Assembly: GCA_964636385.1 (NCBI GenBank)
Contig: CAZWSC010000034.1
Span: 1 to 15,311 of the forward strand
From: CAZWSC01 sp964636385
GTDB taxonomy: Bacteria > Eisenbacteria > RBG-16-71-46 > CAIMUX01
Reading direction: 5' to 3'
Length of the DNA stretch: 15,311 nt
Below, one piece after another: positions 6,601 through 15,311 of the stretch. Numbering within the stretch: position 1 is the stretch's first letter; the number at the start of each line of letters is the position of its first letter. A model generated the notes under the pieces. It made no database searches and was not told the DNA's origin. It saw only the letters and a list, made by a program, of their open reading frames with translations. The position numbers and the translations under genes are program-made.

Positions 6601-7466
6601 CTCATGTGTCCCGGGACAGGAAGGCCAGTTCCCGTTTCTGGCGGCAGATGGATGCGGCGGAAGAGGCTATCAAGGAGCTGGAACGCCAGGTCGCCAAGGA
6701 CAAGGAGCGGGTCCAGCGCGGTGACGAGCTTCCTCCGGGTGTCATCAAGCTGGTCAAGGTCTACGTCGCCAGGAAGCGCAAGCTGTCCGTGGGTGACAAG
6801 ATGGCCGGCCGTCACGGCAACAAGGGTGTCGTATCCAGGATAGTCCCCGAAGAGGACATGCCCTTCATGCCGGACGGCACCCCGGTGGAGATCGTCCTGA
6901 ATCCCATGGGAGTGCCATCGCGCATGAACATCGGGCAGATCCTCGAGACACATCTCGGCCTTGCAGCCCACAAGCTCGGTTTCCGGGCGGCGACTCCGGT
7001 CTTCGCCGGCGCCGATATCGACGAGATCAAGGAGTGTCTGCGCGAGGCCGGTGAACCCGAGGACGGGAAGACAGTCCTTTACGACGGCCGCACGGGCCTC
7101 CCGTTCGACGACAGAATCACGGTCGGATACATCTACATGTTGAAGCTTTCGCACCTGGTCGACGACAAGATCCACGCCCGATCCATAGGCCCCTACTCGC
7201 TCGTCACCCAGCAGCCGCTCGGTGGAAAGGCGCAGTTCGGCGGGCAGCGTTTCGGCGAGATGGAGGTGTGGGCGCTCGAGGCCTACGGCGCCGCTTATAC
7301 GCTCCAGGAACTGCTGACCGTCAAGTCCGACGACGTCCAGGGGCGGTCCCGCATCTACGAGGCCATCGTCAAGGGCGAGAACCCGCCTGAGCCGGGCATT
7401 CCGGAGTCCTTCAACGTACTTGTCAAGGAGTTGAAGTCCCTCTGCCTGGATGTCATTTTCGAGTAA
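3621..7466 (+). CDS. rpoB: DNA-directed RNA polymerase subunit beta
   Basis: A 1281-residue beta subunit, between B. subtilis (about 1190) and E. coli (1342). With beta' it forms the active-site cleft of RNA polymerase. The rifampicin pocket GSSQLSQFMDQTNPLAE (from residue 478) keeps Asp487, His497 and Ser502, matching E. coli D516, H526 and S531, so the drug site looks wild-type. CPIETPEGPNIGLI follows. A charged, coiled-coil insertion lies at about 910-1040 (compare E. coli betaSI2). The GDKMAGRHGNKGV motif holds Lys1060 and Lys1068 (E. coli K1065, K1073). The C terminus ends LKSLCLDVIFE. The start is TTG: GGGGAG at 3608-3613 lies 7 bases upstream, the protein opens like other beta subunits, and no nearby in-frame ATG exists. 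It ends in TAA. Confidence 0.98.
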   Translation: MSQTGLTTRSFSKLNERWSIPIPNLLDVQLRSFRSFLQADVPEGERANEGLQEVFNSVFPITDAREVFSLEFVSYSIGKPKYSVEECQERDLTYAVPLKVKLRLRIREEVDGQQIERGVTESDVYLGELPMITDKGTFTINGAERVIVSQLHRSPGVFFDSMIHANGKKLFTARIIPYRGSWVEFSIDVKDILYVHIDRKRKLPATILLKALGIVSDQDILDFFYQRESVTMGDLRTKRMQALVGRVAAQDVVDPESGEILLECNEEITTEKLKELSRHHVDKLVVYAIPLQEEADVIRNTLRKDQTRSEEEAQTRIYALIRPGEPSRPDTAREILARLFFNPKRYDLAGVGRYKLNQKLDHARLLGKAQMKKWGLQPPDQGCDTLCKEDFVAILKYLLLLRIVEDGGSDAETDDIDHLGNRRVRSVGELLANQFNTGLARMARIIRERMSLQEPETVTIYDFINARTISAVIQSFFGSSQLSQFMDQTNPLAELTHKRRLSALGPGGLTRDRAGFEVRDVHYTHYGRMCPIETPEGPNIGLISSLSSYARVNEFGFLETPYRRVKSNAVTKQVEFLSADQEENFYVAQANEPLDKSGAFENRLIATRWRGEFPMVPPEQVDYMDVSPIQVVSPAAALIPFLEHDDANRALMGSNMQRQAVPLLLCDPPLVGTGLERKVAEDSGAMVVARQTGTVVSVSGDEILIDPDRDEAEMIQDFSGSRGLDVYRLTKFKRSNQDTCINQRPLVEEGQRVEAGQVIADGPCTDSGELALGCNVLVAFMPWAGYNFEDAIIVSEGLLKRDKFSSIHIEEFELQVRDTKQGVEEITREVPNVGDDAVRNLDEDGIIRIGAPVKAGDILVGKVTPKGETDLTPEERLLRAIFGDKAGDVRDASLKAPPGMDGVVTDIKVFSRKEKDETTRKQERLKLDRLQRAFRKERLRIIEARDDELKRILDGQILERWDSKSTGKPLMRAGRKGSFQALAGIDFDDLVPGAHVSRDRKASSRFWRQMDAAEEAIKELERQVAKDKERVQRGDELPPGVIKLVKVYVARKRKLSVGDKMAGRHGNKGVVSRIVPEEDMPFMPDGTPVEIVLNPMGVPSRMNIGQILETHLGLAAHKLGFRAATPVFAGADIDEIKECLREAGEPEDGKTVLYDGRTGLPFDDRITVGYIYMLKLSHLVDDKIHARSIGPYSLVTQQPLGGKAQFGGQRFGEMEVWALEAYGAAYTLQELLTVKSDDVQGRSRIYEAIVKGENPPEPGIPESFNVLVKELKSLCLDVIFE

Positions 7467-7487
7467 TCGCTCTATCGGAGGATGGAC

Positions 7488-11660
<4,173 letters not shown>

Positions 11661-11661
11661 C

Positions 11662-11709
11662 CATAACTGGCCCTGCAGAAAGTGGTTATGTCGTGAGGCC
11701 CTCCGGGCC
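11662..11709 (+). terminator. Two hairpins after rpoC, possible terminator without a T-run
   Basis: One base after the rpoC stop, CATAAC (11662-11667) pairs with GTTATG (11685-11690). A second hairpin follows, GGCCC (11697-11701) with GGGCC (11705-11709), around a TCC loop. No oligo-T follows closely; the nearest is TTTT at 11741-11744. With a promoter 40 bases further on, these could separate rpoBC from the str genes, by Rho or as 3'-end protection. Termination itself is inferred. Confidence 0.35.
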
Positions 11710-11749
11710 GGCAGATCTTCCGGGCGGTGAAATCGGTGCATTTTATGAG

Positions 11750-11778
11750 TTGACGTCTGCGGCGCATATCCGTAGACT
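11750..11778 (+). promoter_or_regulatory. Sigma70-type promoter for the str operon
   Basis: TTGACG (11750-11755) matches the -35 consensus at 5 of 6 positions. TAGACT (11773-11778) matches the -10 consensus at 4 of 6. The spacer is exactly 17 bases. Transcription would start near 11785, giving a leader of about 117 bases before rpsL. This is the only convincing promoter I see in the window, and it sits where a promoter for rpsL-rpsG-fusA-tuf is expected. Confidence 0.7.
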
Positions 11779-11784
11779 TCACGA

Positions 11785-11901
11785 TCTGTGCGAACTACGG
11801 GCATATGCCCGGTTCCCTCATCCGGCTCGCCACTCCAGGGCGATGCGGGTCTGGGTCACAGGGATTGTCCAATCATCGGGAACAATGTTGGGAGTAGGTA
11901 C
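11785..11901 (+). promoter_or_regulatory. Structured leader of the rpsL-rpsG-fusA-tuf mRNA
   Basis: The leader after the inferred start site contains a perfect 14-base palindrome, CGGGCATATGCCCG (11798-11811). Next is a hairpin TCGCC (11827-11831) with GGCGA (11839-11843). A last hairpin, ATTGT (11864-11868) with ACAAT (11882-11886), lies just before the GGGAG ribosome-binding site (11890-11894). The palindrome could form an RNA hairpin or be a dimer-protein operator about 13 bases downstream of the inferred start. Function is unproven. Confidence 0.4.
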
Positions 11902-12276
11902 GTGCCGACGCTGAATCAGCTGGTCCGCAATGGCCGCAGGAGAGTCCTGTCGAAGACGGACGCCCCGGCGCTTCGCGCCTGTCCACAGAAGAGGGGTGTC
12001 TGCACAAGGGTTTACACCACTACCCCCAAGAAGCCGAACTCGGCTCTCCGCAAGGTGGCGCGTGTCCGCCTGACCAACAACATCGAGGTGACCTGCTACA
12101 TCCCCGGCGAGGGGCACAACCTGCAGGAACACTCGATCGTTCTTATCCGCGGGGGCCGCGTCAAGGATCTGCCGGGTGTGAGGTATCACATCATCCGGGG
12201 GGCGCTGGACGCCAGCGGCGTGGACGGTCGTAATCGCGGCCGGTCCAAGTACGGCACAAAGAGGAAGAAGAGCTAG
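11902..12276 (+). CDS. rpsL: 30S ribosomal protein S12
   Basis: A 124-residue S12, the same length as in E. coli. S12 lies at the decoding centre and controls accuracy. Key positions are intact: Lys43 in TTTPKKPNSALRKVARV and Lys88 in RGGRVKDLPGVRYHI, the two main streptomycin-resistance sites, plus Asp89, which is beta-methylthiolated in many bacteria, and Pro91. No resistance substitution is seen there. The start is GTG, supported by GGGAG at 11890-11894 seven bases upstream and by the standard opening PTLNQLVRNGR. The open frame extends further 5' but has no S12-like content there. It is the first gene of the str operon, downstream of the promoter at 11750-11778. It ends in TAG. Confidence 0.98.
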   Translation: MPTLNQLVRNGRRRVLSKTDAPALRACPQKRGVCTRVYTTTPKKPNSALRKVARVRLTNNIEVTCYIPGEGHNLQEHSIVLIRGGRVKDLPGVRYHIIRGALDASGVDGRNRGRSKYGTKRKKS

Positions 12277-12295
12277 CAGGGTTCGAAACGCCTGC
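12276..12295 (+). other. Hairpin in the rpsL-rpsG spacer with a T-loop-like sequence
   Basis: GCAGG (12276-12280, starting at the last base of the rpsL stop) pairs with CCTGC (12291-12295) around GTTCGAAACG. The loop resembles a tRNA T-loop (GTTCGAAAC), but no other tRNA arm is present. It fills most of the 35-base spacer and ends 3 bases before the rpsG ribosome-binding site (CGGAG, 12299-12303). In E. coli S7 represses translation through the rpsL-rpsG spacer, so this could be a short analogue; that is inference. Confidence 0.35.
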
Positions 12296-12311
12296 CTCCG
12301 GAGATTGTTGA

Positions 12312-12812
12312 ATGCCGAGGAAGCCAAACTTTCAGCGCCGGGAACTGGTCCCTGATCAGAAGACAGACAATGTTCTGGTCACCAGGATCATCAACGCTGT
12401 CATGAATGACGGCAAGAAGAGCACCGCCGAGCGGATCGTCTACGGCGCAATCGATATCATGGCAGAGCGGACAGGCCAGGACGGGCTTGCAGTGCTGCGC
12501 CAGGCGATGAACAATGCGCGGCCCACCCTCGAGGTGAAGAGCAGGCGGGTCGGCGGGGCCACCTACCAGGTGCCTGTCGAGATCAAGCAGGAGCGCCGGA
12601 CGGCACTTGCCCTCCGGTGGCTGATTACCTACGCCAAGCAGAGGCCTGATCACAGCATGGCCGAGAAGCTGGCGTCAGAGTTGATCGCGGCCTCGAAGAA
12701 CGAGGGATCCACGATCAAGAAGAGAGAAGATACGCATAGAATGGCGGAGGCCAACAAGGCCTTCGCGCACTACCGCTGGGAGTGCATCATGAAGGCTTGT
12801 CGAGGGTCATAG
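12312..12812 (+). CDS. rpsG: 30S ribosomal protein S7
   Basis: A 166-residue S7. S7 nucleates assembly of the 30S head and lies at the E site, contacting mRNA. Typical parts are the basic N terminus MPRKPNFQRREL, NDGKKSTAERIVYGA, the conserved KSRRVGGATYQVPVEI block (from about residue 76), and KKREDTHRMAEANKAFAHYRW near the end. The short bacterial form stops at about 156 residues, after YRW; here a 10-residue tail ECIMKACRGS is added, while E. coli strains vary in tail length. A CGGAG site lies 8 bases before the ATG. It ends in TAG, and an unusually long spacer of 260 bases separates it from fusA. Confidence 0.97.
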   Translation: MPRKPNFQRRELVPDQKTDNVLVTRIINAVMNDGKKSTAERIVYGAIDIMAERTGQDGLAVLRQAMNNARPTLEVKSRRVGGATYQVPVEIKQERRTALALRWLITYAKQRPDHSMAEKLASELIAASKNEGSTIKKREDTHRMAEANKAFAHYRWECIMKACRGS

Positions 12813-13072
12813 CCCGGCAAGCCCGATTCACAGGGGTCCAGCCATACAGGTTGTCCTTCGGGATCTCACCGCAAGGCAAGCAGATATCGGACCACCGGCC
12901 TTCACGCCCAGGCGGGGAGGCAGCCTCTGTGAAATGAGGGCCTGATGGCCCTCCCGGTCCGGAAAAGCTTGGGTAGTCGACCCTCGCGTTCTGGAAAACG
13001 AGCTTAGGCAGGTTGCTTCCCTGTGGGAGCACCCTGTACACGAGGCTGGCCTGCGCCGGTCAGGGAGTAGTT
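12813..13072 (+). promoter_or_regulatory. 260-base spacer before fusA, candidate structured RNA
   Basis: This is the longest spacer in the window. It holds no convincing gene or promoter, but helices can be drawn almost end to end: 12849-12856 with 12889-12896 (7 of 8 pairs); 12901-12905 with 12929-12933, enclosing 12917-12920 with 12924-12927; a perfect 7-bp hairpin GAGGGCC-TGAT-GGCCCTC (12936-12953); a three-way junction closed by AAGCT (12965-12969) and AGCTT (13001-13005) enclosing two small hairpins (12971-12983, 12987-13000); and 13008-13012 with 13050-13054, enclosing a hairpin at 13015-13030. The fusA ribosome-binding site begins 7 bases later. It could be a cis-regulatory leader or a processing region; G/C-rich DNA folds readily, so this is a candidate only. 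Confidence 0.35.
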
Positions 13073-15154
13073 TTGTCGAACAGCGTCCCGACAAGGAACC
13101 TTCGGAATATTGGGATCATGGCCCACATCGATGCGGGCAAGACGACCCTGACCGAAAGGATTCTGTTCTTCTCCGGAAGGCTCCACCGCATGGGGGAGGT
13201 CCACGATGGGGCCGCCACCATGGACTGGATGGTGCAGGAGAGGGAGCGCGGGATCACGATTACCTCGGCGGCCACCACCTGTTACTGGCGGGACCACCAG
13301 GTGAACATCATCGATACGCCGGGCCATGTCGACTTCACGGTTGAGGTTGAGCGCTCCCTGCGGGTTCTGGACGGGGCTGTCGCCGTGTTCTGCGCCGTAG
13401 GCGGGGTCGAGCCGCAGTCAGAGGCTGTATGGCGTCAGGCCGACCGCTATGGCGTTCCCCGCATAGCCTTCATCAACAAGATGGACCGTGTAGGGGCCGA
13501 TTTCTGGGGCGCCGTCCGGATGATACGGGAGCGGCTGGGTGCGCAGGCCGTTCCTGTCCAGGTGCCGATCCTGATGGGTGACTTCTTTCACAGCATCATC
13601 GACCTGGTCGAGATGAAGGAGGTCGTCTATGTGGAGGAGCGTGGCCTTGTGACATTCCGCATGCAGGAGATTCCGGAAGACCTGATGCCGATGGTCCAGG
13701 ACTGCCGGGTGAAGATGCTGGAAGCCCTGGCTGATTACGACGACGACCTGCTCGCCCGGTATCTGAACGGAGACTCCCTGGATGCAGCGATCATAAGGCG
13801 CTCCCTGCGCGCCGGGACCATCGCCGGACGGATAACCCCTGTATTCTGCGGGTCGGCATACAGGAACAGGGGGATACGGCTGCTCCTCGACGGGGTCGTC
13901 GACTATCTCCCGTCGCCTTCGGACCTGCCGGGTGTCGAGGGGGAGAACCCCGAGAGCCTGGTGCGCGAAGAACGCGCCCCATCCGATGACGGTCCGTTCA
14001 GCGCCGTGGCGTTCAAGATCGCTTCGGATCCGCATGTCGGCCGGTTGACCTACATCCGGGTCTACTCGGGCAGTGTGAGCACCGGCGACTCGATCCTCAA
14101 TGCCAACACCGGCAGGTACGAGCGGATCGGACGCATCTACGAAATGCACGCGAACCAGCGGAGGGAACGGCGGACGGTGTGCGCAGGGGACATCGGCGGG
14201 GTTGTCGGGATGAAGCGGGTGTCGACCGGCGATACGCTGTGTGATGCCGGGAGCCCGATCGTGCTCGAGCAGATCACATTCCCCGAGCCGGTCATACACG
14301 TGGCGATCGAGCCGGCGAGCAAGGCCGACCAGGACCGCCTGTCGCTGAGCCTGGAGAAGCTGGCGGAGGAGGATCCGACCTTCCACATAAGGACCGACGA
14401 GGAGACGGGGCAGACTCTGATAGCCGGCATGGGCGAGCTGCACCTGGACATCCTTGTCGACCGAATGCGCCGGGAGTTCAAGGTACAGGCAAAGGTTGGG
14501 CGCCCGGAGGTTGCCTACCGGGAGACCGTTACGGCATCGGCCGAAGTGCGCGGCCGTTTTGTGAAGCAGACGGGGGGACGGGGCCAGTTCGGGGACGTCC
14601 AGCTCAGGCTGGATCCCGCACCTGGTCAGGGCTTCGTGTGGGAGAACAGGACAGTGGGCGGGGTGATCCCGAGGGAGTTTCTCGCCCCGATCGAGCACGG
14701 GGTTCGCGAGGCGCTCCAGAAGGGGCCGCTGGCCGGGTTCCCCGTTGTTGACGTGAAGGCCAGCCTGCTGGACGGGTCCTTCCATGCCGTCGATTCCAGC
14801 GAAATCGCCTTCCGGATGGCCGGATCGATGGCCGCGAAGGAAGCGGCGGCCAAGGCGGGCCCCGGGCTTCTGGAGCCTGTCATGGATGTGGAGGTTGTGG
14901 TTCCCGAGGTCTTCGTTGGTGACGTGATGGGAGATCTTTCGGCCCGACGCGGGCGGATCGGGGGCATAATCGAGCGCAATGCAGCGCGGGTGATCGCGGC
15001 GCATGTTCCCCTGGGCGAGATGTTCGAGTATGCCACGCGACTGAGGTCGATGACCCAGGGGCGGGGCATTTACACCATGCAGTTCTCCAGGTATGACTTC
15101 ATGCCTGAAAAACTGGCTGACGAGGTGATCCGCAACAGGAACAGGAAGATCTGA
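13073..15154 (+). CDS. fusA: Elongation factor G
   Basis: A 693-residue EF-G, the GTPase that drives ribosomal translocation and, with RRF, recycling. GTPase motifs: AHIDAGKTT (residues 17-25), RGITITSAATT (59-69), DTPGH (81-85), NKMD (135-138), GSA (260-262). Domain II follows, then KADQDRLSLSLEKLAEEDP and AGMGELHLDILVDRMRREF in domain III. Domain IV has GGRGQFGDV and the tip loop DGSFHAVDSSE, with Ala572 after His571 where E. coli has HD. Domain V contains GDVMGDLSARRG and HVPLGEMFEYATRLRSMTQGRG. The start is TTG 13073: CAGGGAG at 13061-13067 lies 5 bases upstream and no suitable ATG exists; the open frame back to 13013 adds residues unlike EF-G. Whether it belongs to the EF-G I or the spdEFG1 subfamily I cannot settle. 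Confidence 0.97.
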   Translation: MSNSVPTRNLRNIGIMAHIDAGKTTLTERILFFSGRLHRMGEVHDGAATMDWMVQERERGITITSAATTCYWRDHQVNIIDTPGHVDFTVEVERSLRVLDGAVAVFCAVGGVEPQSEAVWRQADRYGVPRIAFINKMDRVGADFWGAVRMIRERLGAQAVPVQVPILMGDFFHSIIDLVEMKEVVYVEERGLVTFRMQEIPEDLMPMVQDCRVKMLEALADYDDDLLARYLNGDSLDAAIIRRSLRAGTIAGRITPVFCGSAYRNRGIRLLLDGVVDYLPSPSDLPGVEGENPESLVREERAPSDDGPFSAVAFKIASDPHVGRLTYIRVYSGSVSTGDSILNANTGRYERIGRIYEMHANQRRERRTVCAGDIGGVVGMKRVSTGDTLCDAGSPIVLEQITFPEPVIHVAIEPASKADQDRLSLSLEKLAEEDPTFHIRTDEETGQTLIAGMGELHLDILVDRMRREFKVQAKVGRPEVAYRETVTASAEVRGRFVKQTGGRGQFGDVQLRLDPAPGQGFVWENRTVGGVIPREFLAPIEHGVREALQKGPLAGFPVVDVKASLLDGSFHAVDSSEIAFRMAGSMAAKEAAAKAGPGLLEPVMDVEVVVPEVFVGDVMGDLSARRGRIGGIIERNAARVIAAHVPLGEMFEYATRLRSMTQGRGIYTMQFSRYDFMPEKLADEVIRNRNRKI

Positions 15155-15212
15155 GCAGGTTTCACCGGGGCTGCGGCAGGCAAATCAAGACTGAGGAGGC
15201 GGACGCAGGGCT

Positions 15213-15311
15213 ATGAGCAAGGAGAAGTTTCAGAGGACTAAGCCGCACGTGAACGTGGGGACGATCGGCCACGTTGACCATGGCAAGACGACGTTGACGG
15301 CGGCGATCACG
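15213..15311 (+). CDS. tuf: Elongation factor Tu, N-terminal start (partial, second tuf copy)
   Basis: The first 33 codons of EF-Tu are present; the gene runs off the window. The opening MSKEKFQRTKPHVNVGTIGHVDHGKTT is standard, with the P-loop GHVDHGKT at residues 19-26. It lies 58 bases after fusA, the usual str-operon position. The spacer has a GGAGG at 15195-15199, 13 bases from the ATG, which is rather far; a weaker AGGG at 15207-15210 is closer. No tRNA or clear promoter is visible in the spacer. This is a second locus for the protein whose end is seen at 1-100. Confidence 0.97.
   Translation, partial: MSKEKFQRTKPHVNVGTIGHVDHGKTTLTAAIT

Noticed and set aside
7482..7487. rpoC start at ATG 7482
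   Set aside because: It touches the CGGAGG site with no spacing; ATG 7488 has a 6-base spacing.
12276..12295. tRNA suggested by GTTCGAAAC
   Set aside because: Only a T-arm-like hairpin; the upstream bases encode the S12 C terminus and no other arms can form.
13013..13040. Promoter before fusA (TTGCTT-N16-TGTACA)
   Set aside because: Only 3 of 6 matches in each hexamer; expected by chance in a spacer this long.
13013..13072. fusA start at TTG 13013
   Set aside because: Adds 20 residues unlike EF-G; TTG 13073 has CAGGGAG five bases upstream and gives a normal length.
12787..13094. Two minus-strand ORFs of 84 and 88 residues in the rpsG-fusA spacer
   Set aside because: No recognisable domain or convincing translation signal, Cys/Pro/Arg/Ser-rich composition typical of chance G/C frames, and overlapping each other in different frames.
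13418..15004. 528-residue minus-strand open frame opposite fusA
   Set aside because: Same G/C shadow effect; no motifs, and fully inside a firm EF-G gene.

Overview
The window is a contiguous block of the bacterial transcription/translation core, all on the + strand: the end of a tuf gene, rpmG, secE, nusG, rplK, rplA, rplJ, rplL, rpoB, rpoC, rpsL, rpsG, fusA and the start of a second tuf gene. It therefore joins the tuf-secE-nusG cluster, the L11/L10-rpoBC ('rif') cluster and the 'str' cluster without interruption. No mobile element, CRISPR array, tRNA or rRNA was found. No gap between genes exceeds 300 bases; the longest are 241 bases (rpoC-rpsL) and 260 bases (rpsG-fusA).

The DNA is G+C-rich with strong third-position G/C bias, which also produces very long spurious antisense ORFs. 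The RNA polymerase has Gram-negative-type features: beta' carries a large insertion inside the trigger loop, and beta carries the coiled-coil insertion before the KxAGRHGNKG motif. The opening of beta' (FDFDSIRVRLASPE...) resembles the FCB superphylum or similar deep diderm phyla more than Actinobacteria or Firmicutes. I cannot assign a phylum from sequence alone.

Layout: 1-100 end of EF-Tu; 101-174 spacer with a 9-bp G/C hairpin; 175-1246 rpmG, secE, nusG (L33, Sec translocon subunit, antitermination/elongation factor); 1260-3527 rplK, rplA, rplJ, rplL (L11, L1 and the L10-L7/L12 stalk), with structured spacers before rplJ and rplL; 3621-11660 rpoB and rpoC, preceded by a strong hairpin; 11661-11901 spacer with two hairpins, a clear sigma70-type promoter (TTGACG-N17-TAGACT) and a structured leader; 11902-15154 rpsL, rpsG, fusA; 15213-15311 start of the second tuf.

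The genes supply ribosomal stalk and decoding-site proteins, the two main elongation GTPases and the core RNA polymerase, so co-expression fits. The content is conserved; the interest lies in details: 9 of 13 complete stop codons are TAG; rpoB and fusA start with TTG; tuf ends in a tandemly duplicated 12-base 'Ile-Leu-Glu-stop' unit; and a 260-base spacer before fusA can be drawn as a chain of helices running up to the ribosome-binding site, a candidate undescribed RNA element. I found no evidence for a novel protein-coding system here.
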